Assembly (NCBI GenBank): GCA_035627615.1
Contig: DASPLL010000047.1
Span: 62,001 to 126,000, forward strand
Source: BRH-c25 sp035627615
Lineage (GTDB): Bacteria > Bacillota > Clostridia > Lutisporales > Lutisporaceae
DNA length: 64,000 nt
Direction of reading: 5' to 3'
The notes beneath the pieces were generated by a model. That model made no database searches. It saw only the letters and a list, made by a program, of their open reading frames with translations, and was not told the DNA's origin. Below are positions 42,153 through 51,277 of the stretch, in pieces. Positions within the stretch are counted from its first letter, which is position 1. Each line of letters starts with the position of its first letter. Both the position numbers and the translations under genes were made by a program.

Positions 42153-42181
42153 TTGATATTTCTTTAACGAAGAGGTAAAAT
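42153..42181 (+). promoter_or_regulatory. Promoter of the Fur-family gene
   Basis: TTGATA (42153-42158) and TAAAAT (42176-42181) are 17 bases apart, 45 bases before the start codon region. Confidence 0.6.
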
Positions 42182-42225
42182 ATAATTGTGAATTATTACA
42201 CAAAGTTGACTTTTATGGAAATAGG

Positions 42226-42669
42226 GTGAAAATATTGAGCGCGGAAATCGAGTGTATTCGAAAAATGCTGGAAGAGCACGGAATATCGTATACCCATCAG
42301 AGAGAAGAGATATTGAGTCTGTTTATTGTTGAATCAAGACATTATAAGCCTGATGAGGTTTTTAAGCTTCTGAGGTGCAAGGGGATAGGGATTGCAACGG
42401 TGTACAGGACACTGGAAATGCTGAGGGAATGCGATATCATCAAGGAGATCAGCATAGGAAAAGAGCGGTTCTTTGAGCTTAAGAAGCCTGAAAGCAAATA
42501 CATCTATGTGCATTTTAAGTGTGATAAATGCGGCGCGTTTTATGATTACTATGATATTGAAGCAGCGCAGGAATATATGACTGCGGTTGATACCATGGAA
42601 GAGAAGATGAATGTAAAAGTCAACGACGTAAATATTACAGTAAATGGATTATGCAGCAAATGTAAATAG
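42226..42669 (+). CDS. Fur-family metal/peroxide-responsive regulator
   Basis: 147 residues. The winged helix includes HQREEILSLFIVESRHYKPDE and GIATVYRTLEMLREC; VHFKCDKCG and LCSKCK supply the structural zinc Cys pairs. Histidine ligands of the regulatory site are few, so the sensed signal (iron, zinc or peroxide) cannot be named. Starts at GTG 42226 and TTG 42235 are both possible; the latter is five to six bases after AGGGTGA. It is a single gene with its own promoter and terminator. Confidence 0.85.
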   Translation: MKILSAEIECIRKMLEEHGISYTHQREEILSLFIVESRHYKPDEVFKLLRCKGIGIATVYRTLEMLRECDIIKEISIGKERFFELKKPESKYIYVHFKCDKCGAFYDYYDIEAAQEYMTAVDTMEEKMNVKVNDVNITVNGLCSKCK

Positions 42670-42682
42670 GTCAGAAAGTGTC

Positions 42683-42719
42683 CAACCTGGTGAGTGGAAA
42701 CCCCAGGTTGTTTTTTTTT
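42683..42719 (+). terminator. Terminator of the Fur-family gene
   Basis: An 8-bp stem, CAACCTGG and CCAGGTTG, is followed by nine T residues. Confidence 0.85.
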
Positions 42720-42782
42720 GGATTTTTTTCTGAATTATAGGGATACTTAAAGATAGAAATATAACAACAAGGCAGGTATGGA

Positions 42783-43961
42783 ATGAAAATGTATTTTGTG
42801 GATCTGCATGTGCATGTCGGGCGTTCTTCCGGGGGTAAGGAAGTCAAAAAAGCAACAGCCTCGGATCTCACCTTTGAGAATATCGCTTTTGAAGCCTATC
42901 ATAGGAAGGGTATCAATGTAATAGGGGTGGTGGACTGTGCATCACCGTACATAATTGAAGATATCGAAGTATTGCTGGATAGGGGAGAAATAACGGAAAA
43001 AACAGAAGGCGGTATGAATTACGGGAAAGGCATGACACTGATACTGGGCGCAGAGATAGAAACCCATGAAGCGGCCGGCTGCAGTGCTCATTCATTGTGT
43101 TTCTTTCCTGACCTGCGTCGGTTGAAAGCTTTTTCCGGTGAACTGTCCAGGCATGTGAAGAATATAAGAAGCTGCTGCTATATGAGCAGGCTTGCAGGGC
43201 AGGAGCTTTTCAACCTTGTGGACTGCCTGGGAGGGGTCTATATTCCTGCTCATGTGTTTTCTCCCCATAAGAGCTTCTATGGAAATTGCTGCAGGTCATT
43301 ACATGAAATATTCAATGAAGAAGCTTATGCCAGGATACCCGCCATTGAGCTTGGACTGAGCGCAGATGCAGAAATGGCAAGCATGCTCAGTGAGCTGGAC
43401 GGCAAGTCCTTTATAAGCAATTCTGATGCGCATTCTCTTGGTAAGATGGGAAGGGAATATAATATTTTTGAAATGAAGGAGCCGAACTTCCGGGAGCTTG
43501 TAATGGCACTGAAGGGAGAGGCAGGAAGAGGTGTTAGGGCCAATTATGGATTGAATCCCAGGCTGGGTAAATATCATAGGAGCTTCTGCCTTGCTTGTGA
43601 TGCTGTTATTGAAGGTGCTCCTCCGGTACTCCGCTGTCCTGTTTCTGAAAAGCACCCGGTTGTCGTGGGGGTAAGGGATAGGATAGAGGAGATAAAGGAC
43701 AGGGAGTCGCCCGAGACGACAGGGAGAGCGCCCTATCATTACCAGGTGCCCCTGGAGTTTTTACCTAAGGTAGGTCCCAAAACCATAGGCAGGCTCATTG
43801 ATTATTTCGGGAGTGAAATGAATATTCTGCACAAAGCTTCTTTGGAGGAGCTTAAGAAGGTGGTAAAGGGAGAAATAGCAGAAAACATAATTCTCGCCAG
43901 AGAAGGAAGAATAGGAATAGATGCCGGCGGCGGGGGAATCTACGGAAGAGTTGAGGTGTAA
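42783..43961 (+). CDS. Endonuclease Q-like PHP-domain protein
   Basis: 392 residues. An N-terminal PHP phosphoesterase domain has FVDLHVHVG (metal-binding His pair), GAEIETHE, YIPAHVFSPH and SNSDAHSLG. A zinc-finger stretch CLACDAVIEGAPPVLRC follows near residue 275, and the end (VGPKTIGRLIDYFGSEMNIL) is a helix-hairpin-helix-like DNA-binding region. This order is that of endonuclease Q, which nicks DNA 5' of deaminated bases such as uracil and hypoxanthine, known from Thermococcales and some Firmicutes. It may share a transcript with the hydrogenase-like gene that follows. Confidence 0.75.
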   Translation: MKMYFVDLHVHVGRSSGGKEVKKATASDLTFENIAFEAYHRKGINVIGVVDCASPYIIEDIEVLLDRGEITEKTEGGMNYGKGMTLILGAEIETHEAAGCSAHSLCFFPDLRRLKAFSGELSRHVKNIRSCCYMSRLAGQELFNLVDCLGGVYIPAHVFSPHKSFYGNCCRSLHEIFNEEAYARIPAIELGLSADAEMASMLSELDGKSFISNSDAHSLGKMGREYNIFEMKEPNFRELVMALKGEAGRGVRANYGLNPRLGKYHRSFCLACDAVIEGAPPVLRCPVSEKHPVVVGVRDRIEEIKDRESPETTGRAPYHYQVPLEFLPKVGPKTIGRLIDYFGSEMNILHKASLEELKKVVKGEIAENIILAREGRIGIDAGGGGIYGRVEV

Positions 43962-43968
43962 AAGCTGT

Positions 43969-45357
43969 ATGGAAAAGAAGGATAGGGACTTTTATCAGAA
44001 GAGAAGAATGGAGCTGTTCCGTGAGATAGTACGGATATTGTGGAATGGTGGGGCTGCAAGGGAAATCAACGAGTTGATTTCAAGGCTCATAAAAAGTGGA
44101 AGCTACAAAAAATCGGAGGAGGGCATATTAAGAAAGCAGGTTGATATTTCTTTAGGTTTGAACCCTGGGAGAATGGATACAGAGATGTCCGCTGACATTG
44201 ATGCGGCTTTTAACCTGAGAAGAATTGAAAGGCCATTGGTATCTGTCCTTGATGAAATATGTGATATATGTGAAAGTGAAAACAGAGGGAGACCATGTAC
44301 CGGCAGCTGTTTACACGGGGCAACGGACTACGGCAGGGAAAAAGGGATAATAATTAATGATGACAAGTGCCTTACCTGTGGCTCCTGTATACCCGGATGC
44401 CCCCTGGATGCTATCGTTGATAAAATAGAATTCGTTCCTATCATAAAGCATCTGAAGGAGAAAAAGCGTCAGGTATATGCAATTATGGCTCCCGCTTTCA
44501 TAGGTCAGTTCGGGGAAGGCATAAGCGCGGGGCAGGTAAGAAGTGCACTGAAATATATGGGCTTCAGGGATATGATAGAGGTGGCGATACTGGCAGACCT
44601 TCTGACACTCAGGGAAGCATATGAATTTGAGCGCCTTGTGCATGAAAAGGAGGATTACCTTATAACCAGCTGCTGCTGCCCTATATGGATGAATATGGTT
44701 CAGAAAGGGTATCCGGAACTGCTGGAGCATTTTTCACCGGCCGTATCGCCGATGATTGCTACAGGCAGAGTACTGAAAGAGCTGAATGAGACAGCTGTCG
44801 TAGTATTTGTAGGTCCATGCATTGCCAAGAAAAATGAAGCTAAGGACAAGGAGCTGGAGGGTGCTGTCGATTATGTGCTTACCTTCAGGGAACTGGAGGA
44901 GGTTTTTAAGGCTTTGGAAATAGAATTGCACAGTATGCCTGACGATCATAAGGAGCAATCTTCCCTTGGGGGAAGGATTTATGGAAGGACAGGAGGAGTG
45001 AGCGAGTCAGTTGAGATGGTTGTAAAGCGGATAATGGGAGAGTCTATTGATTTCCGGGCGGTTCAGGCGGATGGAGTAAAGGCATGCAAAGAGATTCTTG
45101 ATAAACTGAAGGCTAATGAACTGGAAGCCAATTTTATAGAGGGTATGGGCTGCAAGGGCGGCTGCGTGGGAGGCCCCAGATCGATACTGAACATAGACAG
45201 AGCAACAGAAGAGCTGAACCTTTATGGAGAAAAAGCGGTATTCAGGAATCCTGTAGATAACGAAAGAATCGCTGCGATAATGGAGAAGACCGGCATCAAA
45301 GATGCTGAGGATATTGTGGAAGGCAAAGGTGAAATACTTTTAGGCAGGGATGTATGA
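43969..45357 (+). CDS. [FeFe]-hydrogenase-like protein with unusual H-cluster motif
   Basis: 462 residues. CDICESENRGRPCTGSC and then CLTCGSCIPGCP bind iron-sulfur clusters, followed by the H-cluster domain: TSCCCPIW, FVGPCIAKKNEAKD and EGMGCKGGCVGG match the P1, P2 and P3 motifs. P1 has one extra Cys compared with the usual TSCCPGW. No PAS or flavodoxin partner domain is present, and no maturation genes lie nearby. This form is seen in poorly known groups thought to sense H2 or redox state. The start at 43969 follows the EndoQ-like stop codon by seven bases; an overlapping ATG at 43921 has no ribosome site but would add a CxxC. Confidence 0.75.
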   Translation: MEKKDRDFYQKRRMELFREIVRILWNGGAAREINELISRLIKSGSYKKSEEGILRKQVDISLGLNPGRMDTEMSADIDAAFNLRRIERPLVSVLDEICDICESENRGRPCTGSCLHGATDYGREKGIIINDDKCLTCGSCIPGCPLDAIVDKIEFVPIIKHLKEKKRQVYAIMAPAFIGQFGEGISAGQVRSALKYMGFRDMIEVAILADLLTLREAYEFERLVHEKEDYLITSCCCPIWMNMVQKGYPELLEHFSPAVSPMIATGRVLKELNETAVVVFVGPCIAKKNEAKDKELEGAVDYVLTFRELEEVFKALEIELHSMPDDHKEQSSLGGRIYGRTGGVSESVEMVVKRIMGESIDFRAVQADGVKACKEILDKLKANELEANFIEGMGCKGGCVGGPRSILNIDRATEELNLYGEKAVFRNPVDNERIAAIMEKTGIKDAEDIVEGKGEILLGRDV

Positions 45358-45444
45358 GGAAAGGCTGCGGGGCTGTGGGGTTGCGAGGATTGGTCCAGAC
45401 CACGAGGCACGCACCGTGTGCCAAAGATAAACAGGAGGTTATAT

Positions 45445-46575
45445 ATGCGAGCTATTACTTATCAGGGGATAAAGGATGTAAAGGTAAAAAAAGTAGGAGA
45501 TCCGGAGCTGCTGAAGGATGACGACATGATCCTGAAGGTCACCTCCACGGCAATCTGCGGTTCTGATCTGCATTTGATCCATGGTATGGTTCCCAATATG
45601 CCTAAGGGCTTCATACTGGGACATGAGACCATGGGCATAGTAGAGGAGGTGGGAAAGGGAGTAACTAAGGTAAAGAAAGGTGACAGAGTGATAGTACCCT
45701 TCCCGGTTTCCTGCGGACACTGCTGGTTCTGCGAGCATGACCTGTGGAGCCAGTGCGACAACTCCAATGCAAACGGAGAGGTAGGAGGCATATTCGGCTA
45801 CAGCAAGACCTACGGAGGCTACGATGGAGGCCAGGCGGAGTATCTGAGGGTGCCCTACGCCAATGTAGGACCTTTTAAGGTGCCGGAAGAACTGACTGAT
45901 GAGCAGGTGCTGTTTCTCACCGACATACTGCCTACCTCCTATTGGGGAGCGGAAATCGGCGGAGTCACAAAAGGAGATACCGTTGCAGTGCTAGGCTGTG
46001 GGCCGGTAGGTCTGCTTGCGCAGAAATGGGCGGCATTCATGGGAGCCGACAGGATAATCGCAGTTGACTATATAGATTACCGGCTGGAGCATGCAAGAAG
46101 ATATAACAAAGTGGAAGCCTTGAATTTCAATGACTATGACAATACAGGAGAATACATAAAGGAAATAACCCATGGCGGTGCGGATGTGGTGATAGACTGC
46201 GTCGGTATGGACGGCAAGATGACAGTGGTAGAAATGGTTGAATCAGCCCTGAAGCTGCAGGGAGGCTCCAAGTCGGCAATTGAGATTGGAACCCAGGCTG
46301 TGCGCAAAGGCGGCACCGTTTCCCTTGTGGGCGTCTATGGGGCAAGATATAATGCGTTTCCTCTGGGAGATTTCTTTGCAAGGAATATTACCCTGAAGAT
46401 GGGGCAGTGTCCGGCACATACTTATGTGGAACGGATAGTGAAGTTGATACAGGACGGAAGCTTTGATGCGACAGATATAATAACACATAAGCTGTCACTT
46501 GATCAGGGTGAGCATGCCTATGAGATTTTTGATGAAAAGAAGGATAACTGCATTAAGGTAATATTAAAGCCGTAG
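45445..46575 (+). CDS. Zinc-dependent alcohol dehydrogenase (MDR family)
   Basis: 376 residues. ICGSDLHLIHGM and GHETMGIVEEVG give the catalytic zinc site, and CGHCWFCEHDLWSQC carries the four-Cys structural zinc. VLGCGPVGLLAQKWAAFMGA is the NAD-binding motif. The whole resembles glutathione-independent formaldehyde dehydrogenase and other threonine-dehydrogenase-like MDR proteins. AGGAGG lies seven bases before the ATG at 45445. The 87 bases upstream hold a short palindrome (GGCAC..GTGCC) and G-rich repeat debris. The substrate is not determined. Confidence 0.8.
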   Translation: MRAITYQGIKDVKVKKVGDPELLKDDDMILKVTSTAICGSDLHLIHGMVPNMPKGFILGHETMGIVEEVGKGVTKVKKGDRVIVPFPVSCGHCWFCEHDLWSQCDNSNANGEVGGIFGYSKTYGGYDGGQAEYLRVPYANVGPFKVPEELTDEQVLFLTDILPTSYWGAEIGGVTKGDTVAVLGCGPVGLLAQKWAAFMGADRIIAVDYIDYRLEHARRYNKVEALNFNDYDNTGEYIKEITHGGADVVIDCVGMDGKMTVVEMVESALKLQGGSKSAIEIGTQAVRKGGTVSLVGVYGARYNAFPLGDFFARNITLKMGQCPAHTYVERIVKLIQDGSFDATDIITHKLSLDQGEHAYEIFDEKKDNCIKVILKP

Positions 46576-46597
46576 CATTAAGATAGGAGAGAATAAA

Positions 46598-46807
46598 ATG
46601 ACAGTGTCAATGAAGGTCAGAAGCACACTGGCAATGCTGGAAGGGGTGCTTTCAGATTTTAAAACCATGCATACCGAATCTTCTGACGGGAATACCAGAA
46701 AAGAATTTGAACGGTTGATAAGTGAAACAGATATAATAGTCGGAAAGCTTAGAGCGCGGATTGAAGAAATAGCGGAAGAAGAACCGCAGTACAGGGAGGA
46801 TCAATAA
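46598..46807 (+). CDS. DUF1657-family small protein
   Basis: 69 residues, all helical: TVSMKVRSTLAMLEGVLSDF, then TRKEFERLISETDIIVGKL, ending EEEPQYRED, the family's EEPQY end. DUF1657 proteins occur in Bacillus spoVA-type spore operons. It ends directly at the start of the DUF421 gene, so the two are translated together. Confidence 0.85.
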   Translation: MTVSMKVRSTLAMLEGVLSDFKTMHTESSDGNTRKEFERLISETDIIVGKLRARIEEIAEEEPQYREDQ

Positions 46808-47713
46808 GTGGCAGTAGCTTATGATATTGCAATAAGGTCGTTGATTGCATATTTCGTATTGCTTACTCTGGCCCGGATAATGGGCAAGAGGGAGATATCA
46901 CAGATGACCTTCTTCGACTATATAGTGGGCATAACTATAGGAAGCATGACTGCGAATATGGCTATAAATACATCTCTCAGATGGTACTATTCTGTCATAG
47001 GATTGCTTATATTCACCACACTTCAGCTTCTTACAGCATTTATCTCATTGAAAAGTGTGAGGTTCAGAGAGGTTGTTGACGGTACATCTACCGTGTTAAT
47101 TGAACATGGAAATTTAAACGAGAAAAACCTGCGGAAGGAAAGACTGAATACAAGTGTGCTGGCATCGATGCTGAGAGAAAAGAATATATTCAGTTTTGCT
47201 GATGTAGAATATGCGATACTTGAGAATGACGGAAAAATAAGTGCAATTAAAAAGTCCGGCAAACAACCTTTGACCCCCTCCGATATGAAGCTGCAGACTG
47301 AACAGACAGGATTGCCGAGGATCATAATAGAGGATGGGAACTTCATAGATGAAACTATCAGTCATATTGGGCTTACAAGATCGTGGATTTTGAGCAAGCT
47401 TGGAGACAGAGGCATATATCATGTGTCTAACGTGATGCTTGCTCAGGTTGATGAAGCTGGCAATTTTTATGTGGATACCTACGATAAATACGAGAACAGT
47501 GTTAAAAAAGACGAATCACTTGACATGATCCTTGTGAAGCTGGAAAGGATCCGCGCGGATTTTTTTTCATATGCCATGGAAACAAAGAATGAAAAAGCGC
47601 AGAAGCTTTATAACGAATGTAAGGATCGCATAGAGAGCATAATTTATAATTTCGGATATTATGTAGAGCAGAAAAAAGCAAAGGATAATACGGTAAAGAA
47701 GCACTTTCACTGA
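46808..47713 (+). CDS. DUF421 (YetF/YcaP) membrane protein
   Basis: 301 residues. Three N-terminal membrane segments (ending near residue 75) with KREISQMTFFDYIVGITIGS, the family signature, precede a cytoplasmic domain containing LNTSVLASMLREKNIFSFAD and LPRIIIEDGNF. Bacillus YetF and 2Duf proteins of this type are in the spore inner membrane and raise resistance to heat and chemicals. In 2Duf the DUF421 and DUF1657 parts are fused; here they are adjacent genes. The start is a GTG eight bases after GGGAGG. Confidence 0.85.
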   Translation: MAVAYDIAIRSLIAYFVLLTLARIMGKREISQMTFFDYIVGITIGSMTANMAINTSLRWYYSVIGLLIFTTLQLLTAFISLKSVRFREVVDGTSTVLIEHGNLNEKNLRKERLNTSVLASMLREKNIFSFADVEYAILENDGKISAIKKSGKQPLTPSDMKLQTEQTGLPRIIIEDGNFIDETISHIGLTRSWILSKLGDRGIYHVSNVMLAQVDEAGNFYVDTYDKYENSVKKDESLDMILVKLERIRADFFSYAMETKNEKAQKLYNECKDRIESIIYNFGYYVEQKKAKDNTVKKHFH

Positions 47714-47832
47714 AAAAAAGTGCTTCAATGTATTTTCAGAAGTATTTAAGATAATTCGAGTTGGAGTTTTGAAGCGAATCTACATGGGAGAATATAAATA
47801 AGTAAGCTGAAAGGTAGATCCGCTTGAAACAT

Positions 47833-48036
47833 TTAGCCTTTGTATTGCGGCTCTTCGTTCTGTATGAACTGGAGCCTGTTATTAAGAGAGTCAATTATTG
47901 TTTTTTGAGTCAAAGCAAGGGTGTTGAACATCTGCTTTGCATTCTGATCCTGTGTATCCAGAGCAAAGGTTTTTAGATTGGACATCACACTTTCTGCATT
48001 TGCAATTGTTTGCTGCATTTTTACTCCTACTGTCAT
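47833..48036 (-). CDS. Second DUF1657-family small protein
   Basis: 67 residues from the ATG at 48036, nine bases after GGGAGG. TVGVKMQQTIANAESVMSNL and ending LQFIQNEEPQYKG, it is a paralogue of the protein at 46598 with the same EEPQY ending. It is convergent with the DUF421 gene, so the two DUF1657 genes surround it. Confidence 0.8.
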   Translation of the reverse strand: MTVGVKMQQTIANAESVMSNLKTFALDTQDQNAKQMFNTLALTQKTIIDSLNNRLQFIQNEEPQYKG

Positions 48037-48248
48037 AGTAACACCTCCCATATTAATATTCACATTGAACAGTCAAAAAATACTTGCCGGCTGAGATTAT
48101 GGCATAAAGAGAAAAATGCACTTTTGTTAAATCAAGGCAGTATTATTTGGTTTGATTTTATCAATAGTAAATTCTATAATTGTACTTGAATGGGGTAATA
48201 ATGGTATACTAAACATATGCTTAACAAGCTTAAAGAGAGGGTGTTTAC

Positions 48249-49709
48249 ATGGATAGACTCAGAAACTCAAAGTATAATGAGGTTTTCAGGTATTTTGAAG
48301 AGATATCTGCTATTCCAAGAGGTTCGGGAAATGAAAAGCAGATAAGTGATTACCTGGTAGGGTTTGCCGGAGAACATGAGCTGGAGGTAATCCAGGACGA
48401 AGCACTGAACATCATAATAAAAAAGCCTGCCTCAGAAGGTTATGAAAATGCTCCGGTAGTGATACTGCAAGGCCATATGGATATGGTTTGTGAAAAAAAT
48501 AAAGGCACTGTGCATGATTTTGACAAAGACCCTATTAAGCTGAGAGTTGTCGATGATATGATATATGCCTATGGCACAACTCTGGGTGCCGATGATGGGA
48601 TTGCAATGGCTTATGCATTGGCGCTGCTGGCTTCAAAGGATTTACCGCACCCAGGCCTTGAAGTTTTGATCACATCAGATGAAGAAAATACAATGAGCGG
48701 AGCACCGGCTTTAGATGCCGGGAAGCTCAAGGGCAAGCTGCTTATAAATCTGGACTCCGAAGAGGAGGGAAGGTTCCTTGTAAGCAGTGCAGGAGGCCTG
48801 AAAGCAAAAATGATAATTCCCGTTAAGTGGGAAATGGCGCCCCAGAAGCTCACGGCATTCAGACTCGGCATTGGAGGGCTCAAGGGCGGGCACTCCGGTG
48901 TGGAGATAGATAAGGGCCGTGGGAATGCGAACAAGCTTATGGGACGGCTTCTAAAGAATATAGGCAAAGAGTGTGAATTACATATAGCTGAAATAAACGG
49001 CGGTCTAAAATCCAATGCAATACCCAGGGAAGCAGAAGTATTGCTGCTTACGGATTCCGGCAACAGAGTCAAGCTTGAAGCTGCAATAAAGGAACAGGAG
49101 CTGGTCTTCAGGAATGAACTGAGGACAGCTGATCCGGATATTCATATCAATTTTGAAAATGCGGCAGATAAGGTGGAAAAGGTATTCTCAAAAGAGACAG
49201 CGGATAGAGTGATAGCCTCCCTGGTATTGCTGCCGAACAGCATTCAGACCATGAGCATGGAAATAGCCGGTCTTGTGGAAAGCTCCACCAACCTTGGAGT
49301 TGTGAACACGACAGAAAATGAAATATGGATTATAAATGAGATAAGAAGCTCTGTCAGAAGTCTGAAGAGAAACATTTTTAATCAGGTTGAGACTCTGGCA
49401 GGGGTAATAGGCAGCAGTGTAACGGTAGAATCCGACTATCCCGAGTGGGAGTACAATCCTGATTCGAAGCTGAGGCCACTGTTTACAAAGGTATATAAGG
49501 AAAAATACAATACTGAGCCTGAGATAGTTGCAATACATGCAGGCCTGGAATGCGGTGTGTTCATGAATAAAATAGAAGGCCTGGACGCCATATCCCTGGG
49601 GCCGGATATGCATGACGTACATACTCCCAATGAGCATCTCTGCATATCCTCCACCGAGAGAGTATATGAGCTGCTGCTTGCTGCACTGAAGGATATGAAG
49701 AGGATGTAG
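48249..49709 (+). CDS. pepD: Aminoacyl-histidine dipeptidase (M20C)
   Basis: 486 residues, normal for PepD. LQGHMDMVCEKNKG, TLGADDGIAMAYAL and TSDEENTMSGA hold the zinc ligands and base Glu, and IGGLKGGHSGVEIDKGRGN is the dimer-domain signature. C-terminal HAGLECGVF and SLGPDMHDVHTPNE finish the metal site. It cleaves Xaa-His and other dipeptides such as carnosine. It is a single gene whose 3' end runs into a repeat-rich gap. Confidence 0.9.
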   Translation: MDRLRNSKYNEVFRYFEEISAIPRGSGNEKQISDYLVGFAGEHELEVIQDEALNIIIKKPASEGYENAPVVILQGHMDMVCEKNKGTVHDFDKDPIKLRVVDDMIYAYGTTLGADDGIAMAYALALLASKDLPHPGLEVLITSDEENTMSGAPALDAGKLKGKLLINLDSEEEGRFLVSSAGGLKAKMIIPVKWEMAPQKLTAFRLGIGGLKGGHSGVEIDKGRGNANKLMGRLLKNIGKECELHIAEINGGLKSNAIPREAEVLLLTDSGNRVKLEAAIKEQELVFRNELRTADPDIHINFENAADKVEKVFSKETADRVIASLVLLPNSIQTMSMEIAGLVESSTNLGVVNTTENEIWIINEIRSSVRSLKRNIFNQVETLAGVIGSSVTVESDYPEWEYNPDSKLRPLFTKVYKEKYNTEPEIVAIHAGLECGVFMNKIEGLDAISLGPDMHDVHTPNEHLCISSTERVYELLLAALKDMKRM

Positions 49710-49734
49710 ATCACGGGGTTGCGAGGCTTCGGGA

Positions 49735-49758
49735 GTAGGGGCGATTCATGAATCGCCC
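49735..49758. repeat. Second copy of the palindrome GGGCGATTCATGAATCGCCC
   Basis: The 24 bases are identical to 37420-37443. It lies 26 bases after pepD in a G-rich gap before rarD. Confidence 0.7.
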
Positions 49759-49802
49759 TTACGGGTTCCGATTTTGTGGATGAATATAGAGGGGATACTA
49801 TT

Positions 49803-50747
49803 ATGAGCGATAAACAAGCTGATTCAAAAAACAAAAACAGCATAATCGGAGTATTTTACGGAGCCATTGGCTTTACTGCATGGGGTTTCCTTCCGATATA
49901 CTGGAAGCTTCTTGACGAGATACCTGCGGATGAGATCCTGGCTCACAGAATATTCTGGTCCTTTCTTTTCGTAGGCGGGATACTGCTATTTAAGAATGGA
50001 ATAGGAACACTGAAAGAAACACTGAAGGAAGGAAAAAATGTAAGAAATGTCCTCCTGTGCGCATTTTTCATCACCATCAACTGGGGGACGTATATCTGGG
50101 CTGTAAACTCCGGAAATATCGTACAGTCCAGCATGGGCTATTACATAAATCCCCTGATGATGGTGATACTTGGGATGACAGTGCTGAAGGAAAGGCTTAA
50201 TGTACTTCAGTATGTATCGATAGGCTTTGCAGCCATAGGAGTAGCTGTCATAGCCATACAGTTCGGCAGCGTGCCCTGGGTTGCGCTCCTGCTGGCGTCA
50301 TCCTTCGCATTATACGGCTTATTCAAAAAACTTCTTAAAGCTGAGTCGCTGGTAGGTCTTGCATTGGAAACCACAGTACTGGTTCCCCTGGCCTTTGGGT
50401 ATATACTATATAAGCTTATAAGCGGCCAGAGCGCCCTATACTCAGTATCCCTGAGTACCTTGATATTATTGACTTTCTCGGGGATAGCCACTGCCACTCC
50501 CCTTCTCTGGTATGCCATGGGGTCGGCAAGAGTAAAGCTTTCAACCATAGGCTTTCTCCAGTACATATCACCGACTATAAGCCTTTTTCTTGGGATATTT
50601 GTTTACGGAGAAAAATTCACAAGAACTCATTTACTAAGCTTCAGCTTCATCTGGATAGCACTTGTCATATATTCCTTCTCCAATATGGAGGCGTTGAAAA
50701 AATCCAGGATCAGCAGTCGAAGCGCTGCTGAGACCGAGAAGGTCTGA
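49803..50747 (+). CDS. rarD: RarD-type EamA transporter
   Basis: 314 residues with about 10 membrane segments. GFTAWGFLPIYWKLLDEIPA, ILAHRIFWSF, INWGTYIWAVN and GYYINPLMMV are RarD signatures. RarD proteins belong to the drug/metabolite transporter superfamily; the natural substrate is not established. GAGGGG precedes the ATG at 49803. It is followed by a repeat-rich gap. Confidence 0.85.
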   Translation: MSDKQADSKNKNSIIGVFYGAIGFTAWGFLPIYWKLLDEIPADEILAHRIFWSFLFVGGILLFKNGIGTLKETLKEGKNVRNVLLCAFFITINWGTYIWAVNSGNIVQSSMGYYINPLMMVILGMTVLKERLNVLQYVSIGFAAIGVAVIAIQFGSVPWVALLLASSFALYGLFKKLLKAESLVGLALETTVLVPLAFGYILYKLISGQSALYSVSLSTLILLTFSGIATATPLLWYAMGSARVKLSTIGFLQYISPTISLFLGIFVYGEKFTRTHLLSFSFIWIALVIYSFSNMEALKKSRISSRSAAETEKV

Positions 50748-50794
50748 AGCAGCACATAGTTTTTGGCAAACAGGCAAGAATAGATATAGGTACG

Positions 50795-50898
50795 AGGTTC
50801 GGGAACGTAGTAGGGAACGACGCCCCCGTCGTTCCGCCGTAGGGGTTTCGAAGACCATGCATAAATTCTCGCATCTCGTATCTCGAATCTCGCATCTG
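50795..50898. repeat. G-rich palindromic repeat debris after rarD
   Basis: GGAACGACG and CGTCGTTCC form a perfect 9-bp hairpin around CCCC at 50814-50835, and CTCGCATCTCGTATCTCGAA-type tandem words run at 50868-50898. Similar G-rich words (GGGGTTGCGAGG and relatives) occur near 39010, 45365 and 49715. Confidence 0.5.
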
Positions 50899-50928
50899 TT
50901 ATAAAATATGTAAGGACAGGTGAAAGCT

Positions 50929-51186
50929 ATGGGAGTTGAAATGAATAATATGGATATGCACGACCTTGAGGATGTGCTGTATGAAACCTCGAAATTCAAT
51001 GACAAGGATTTCAAAACCTTTGAAGAAGCTCTGCTGGACATGTACGGAGGCATAAACACAGGAAACCTGAAGAAGGTCATAGACTATGTGGAGAATGAAC
51101 TCGGCCTGAGGTCCGACGCGGACCTGACACATCTGGATACCAATCAGAAGAGGAAAATAGTTGAGTATGTTTCAACGCTGGGGTAG
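50929..51186 (+). CDS. Small hypothetical protein
   Basis: 85 residues, acidic and helical: MHDLEDVLYETSKFND with EALLDMYGGINTGNLKKVID, and a charged KRKIVEYVSTLG end. No family is recognised. AGGTGA is seven bases before the ATG. It ends before a 15-bp terminator stem and appears to be a single small gene. Confidence 0.6.
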   Translation: MGVEMNNMDMHDLEDVLYETSKFNDKDFKTFEEALLDMYGGINTGNLKKVIDYVENELGLRSDADLTHLDTNQKRKIVEYVSTLG

Positions 51187-51196
51187 TAAATATGTA

Positions 51197-51232
51197 AATG
51201 AAGCTCACATCTTAACGGATGTGGGCTTCATT
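51197..51232 (+). terminator. Strong stem-loop terminator
   Basis: A 15-bp stem, AATGAAGCTCACATC with GATGTGGGCTTCATT (one wobble), around a 6-base loop. The T-rich tail is weak. It lies 10 bases after the small-protein gene and may also serve the convergent DUF3810 gene. Confidence 0.7.
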
Positions 51233-51277
51233 AGAAAATTATTATAACTATAACAAATATTATAAACTATTATTATT

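Noticed and set aside
43921..43968. Earlier ATG for the hydrogenase-like gene
   Set aside because: It overlaps the upstream gene by 41 bases and has no ribosome site, although its CxxC could in principle be real.
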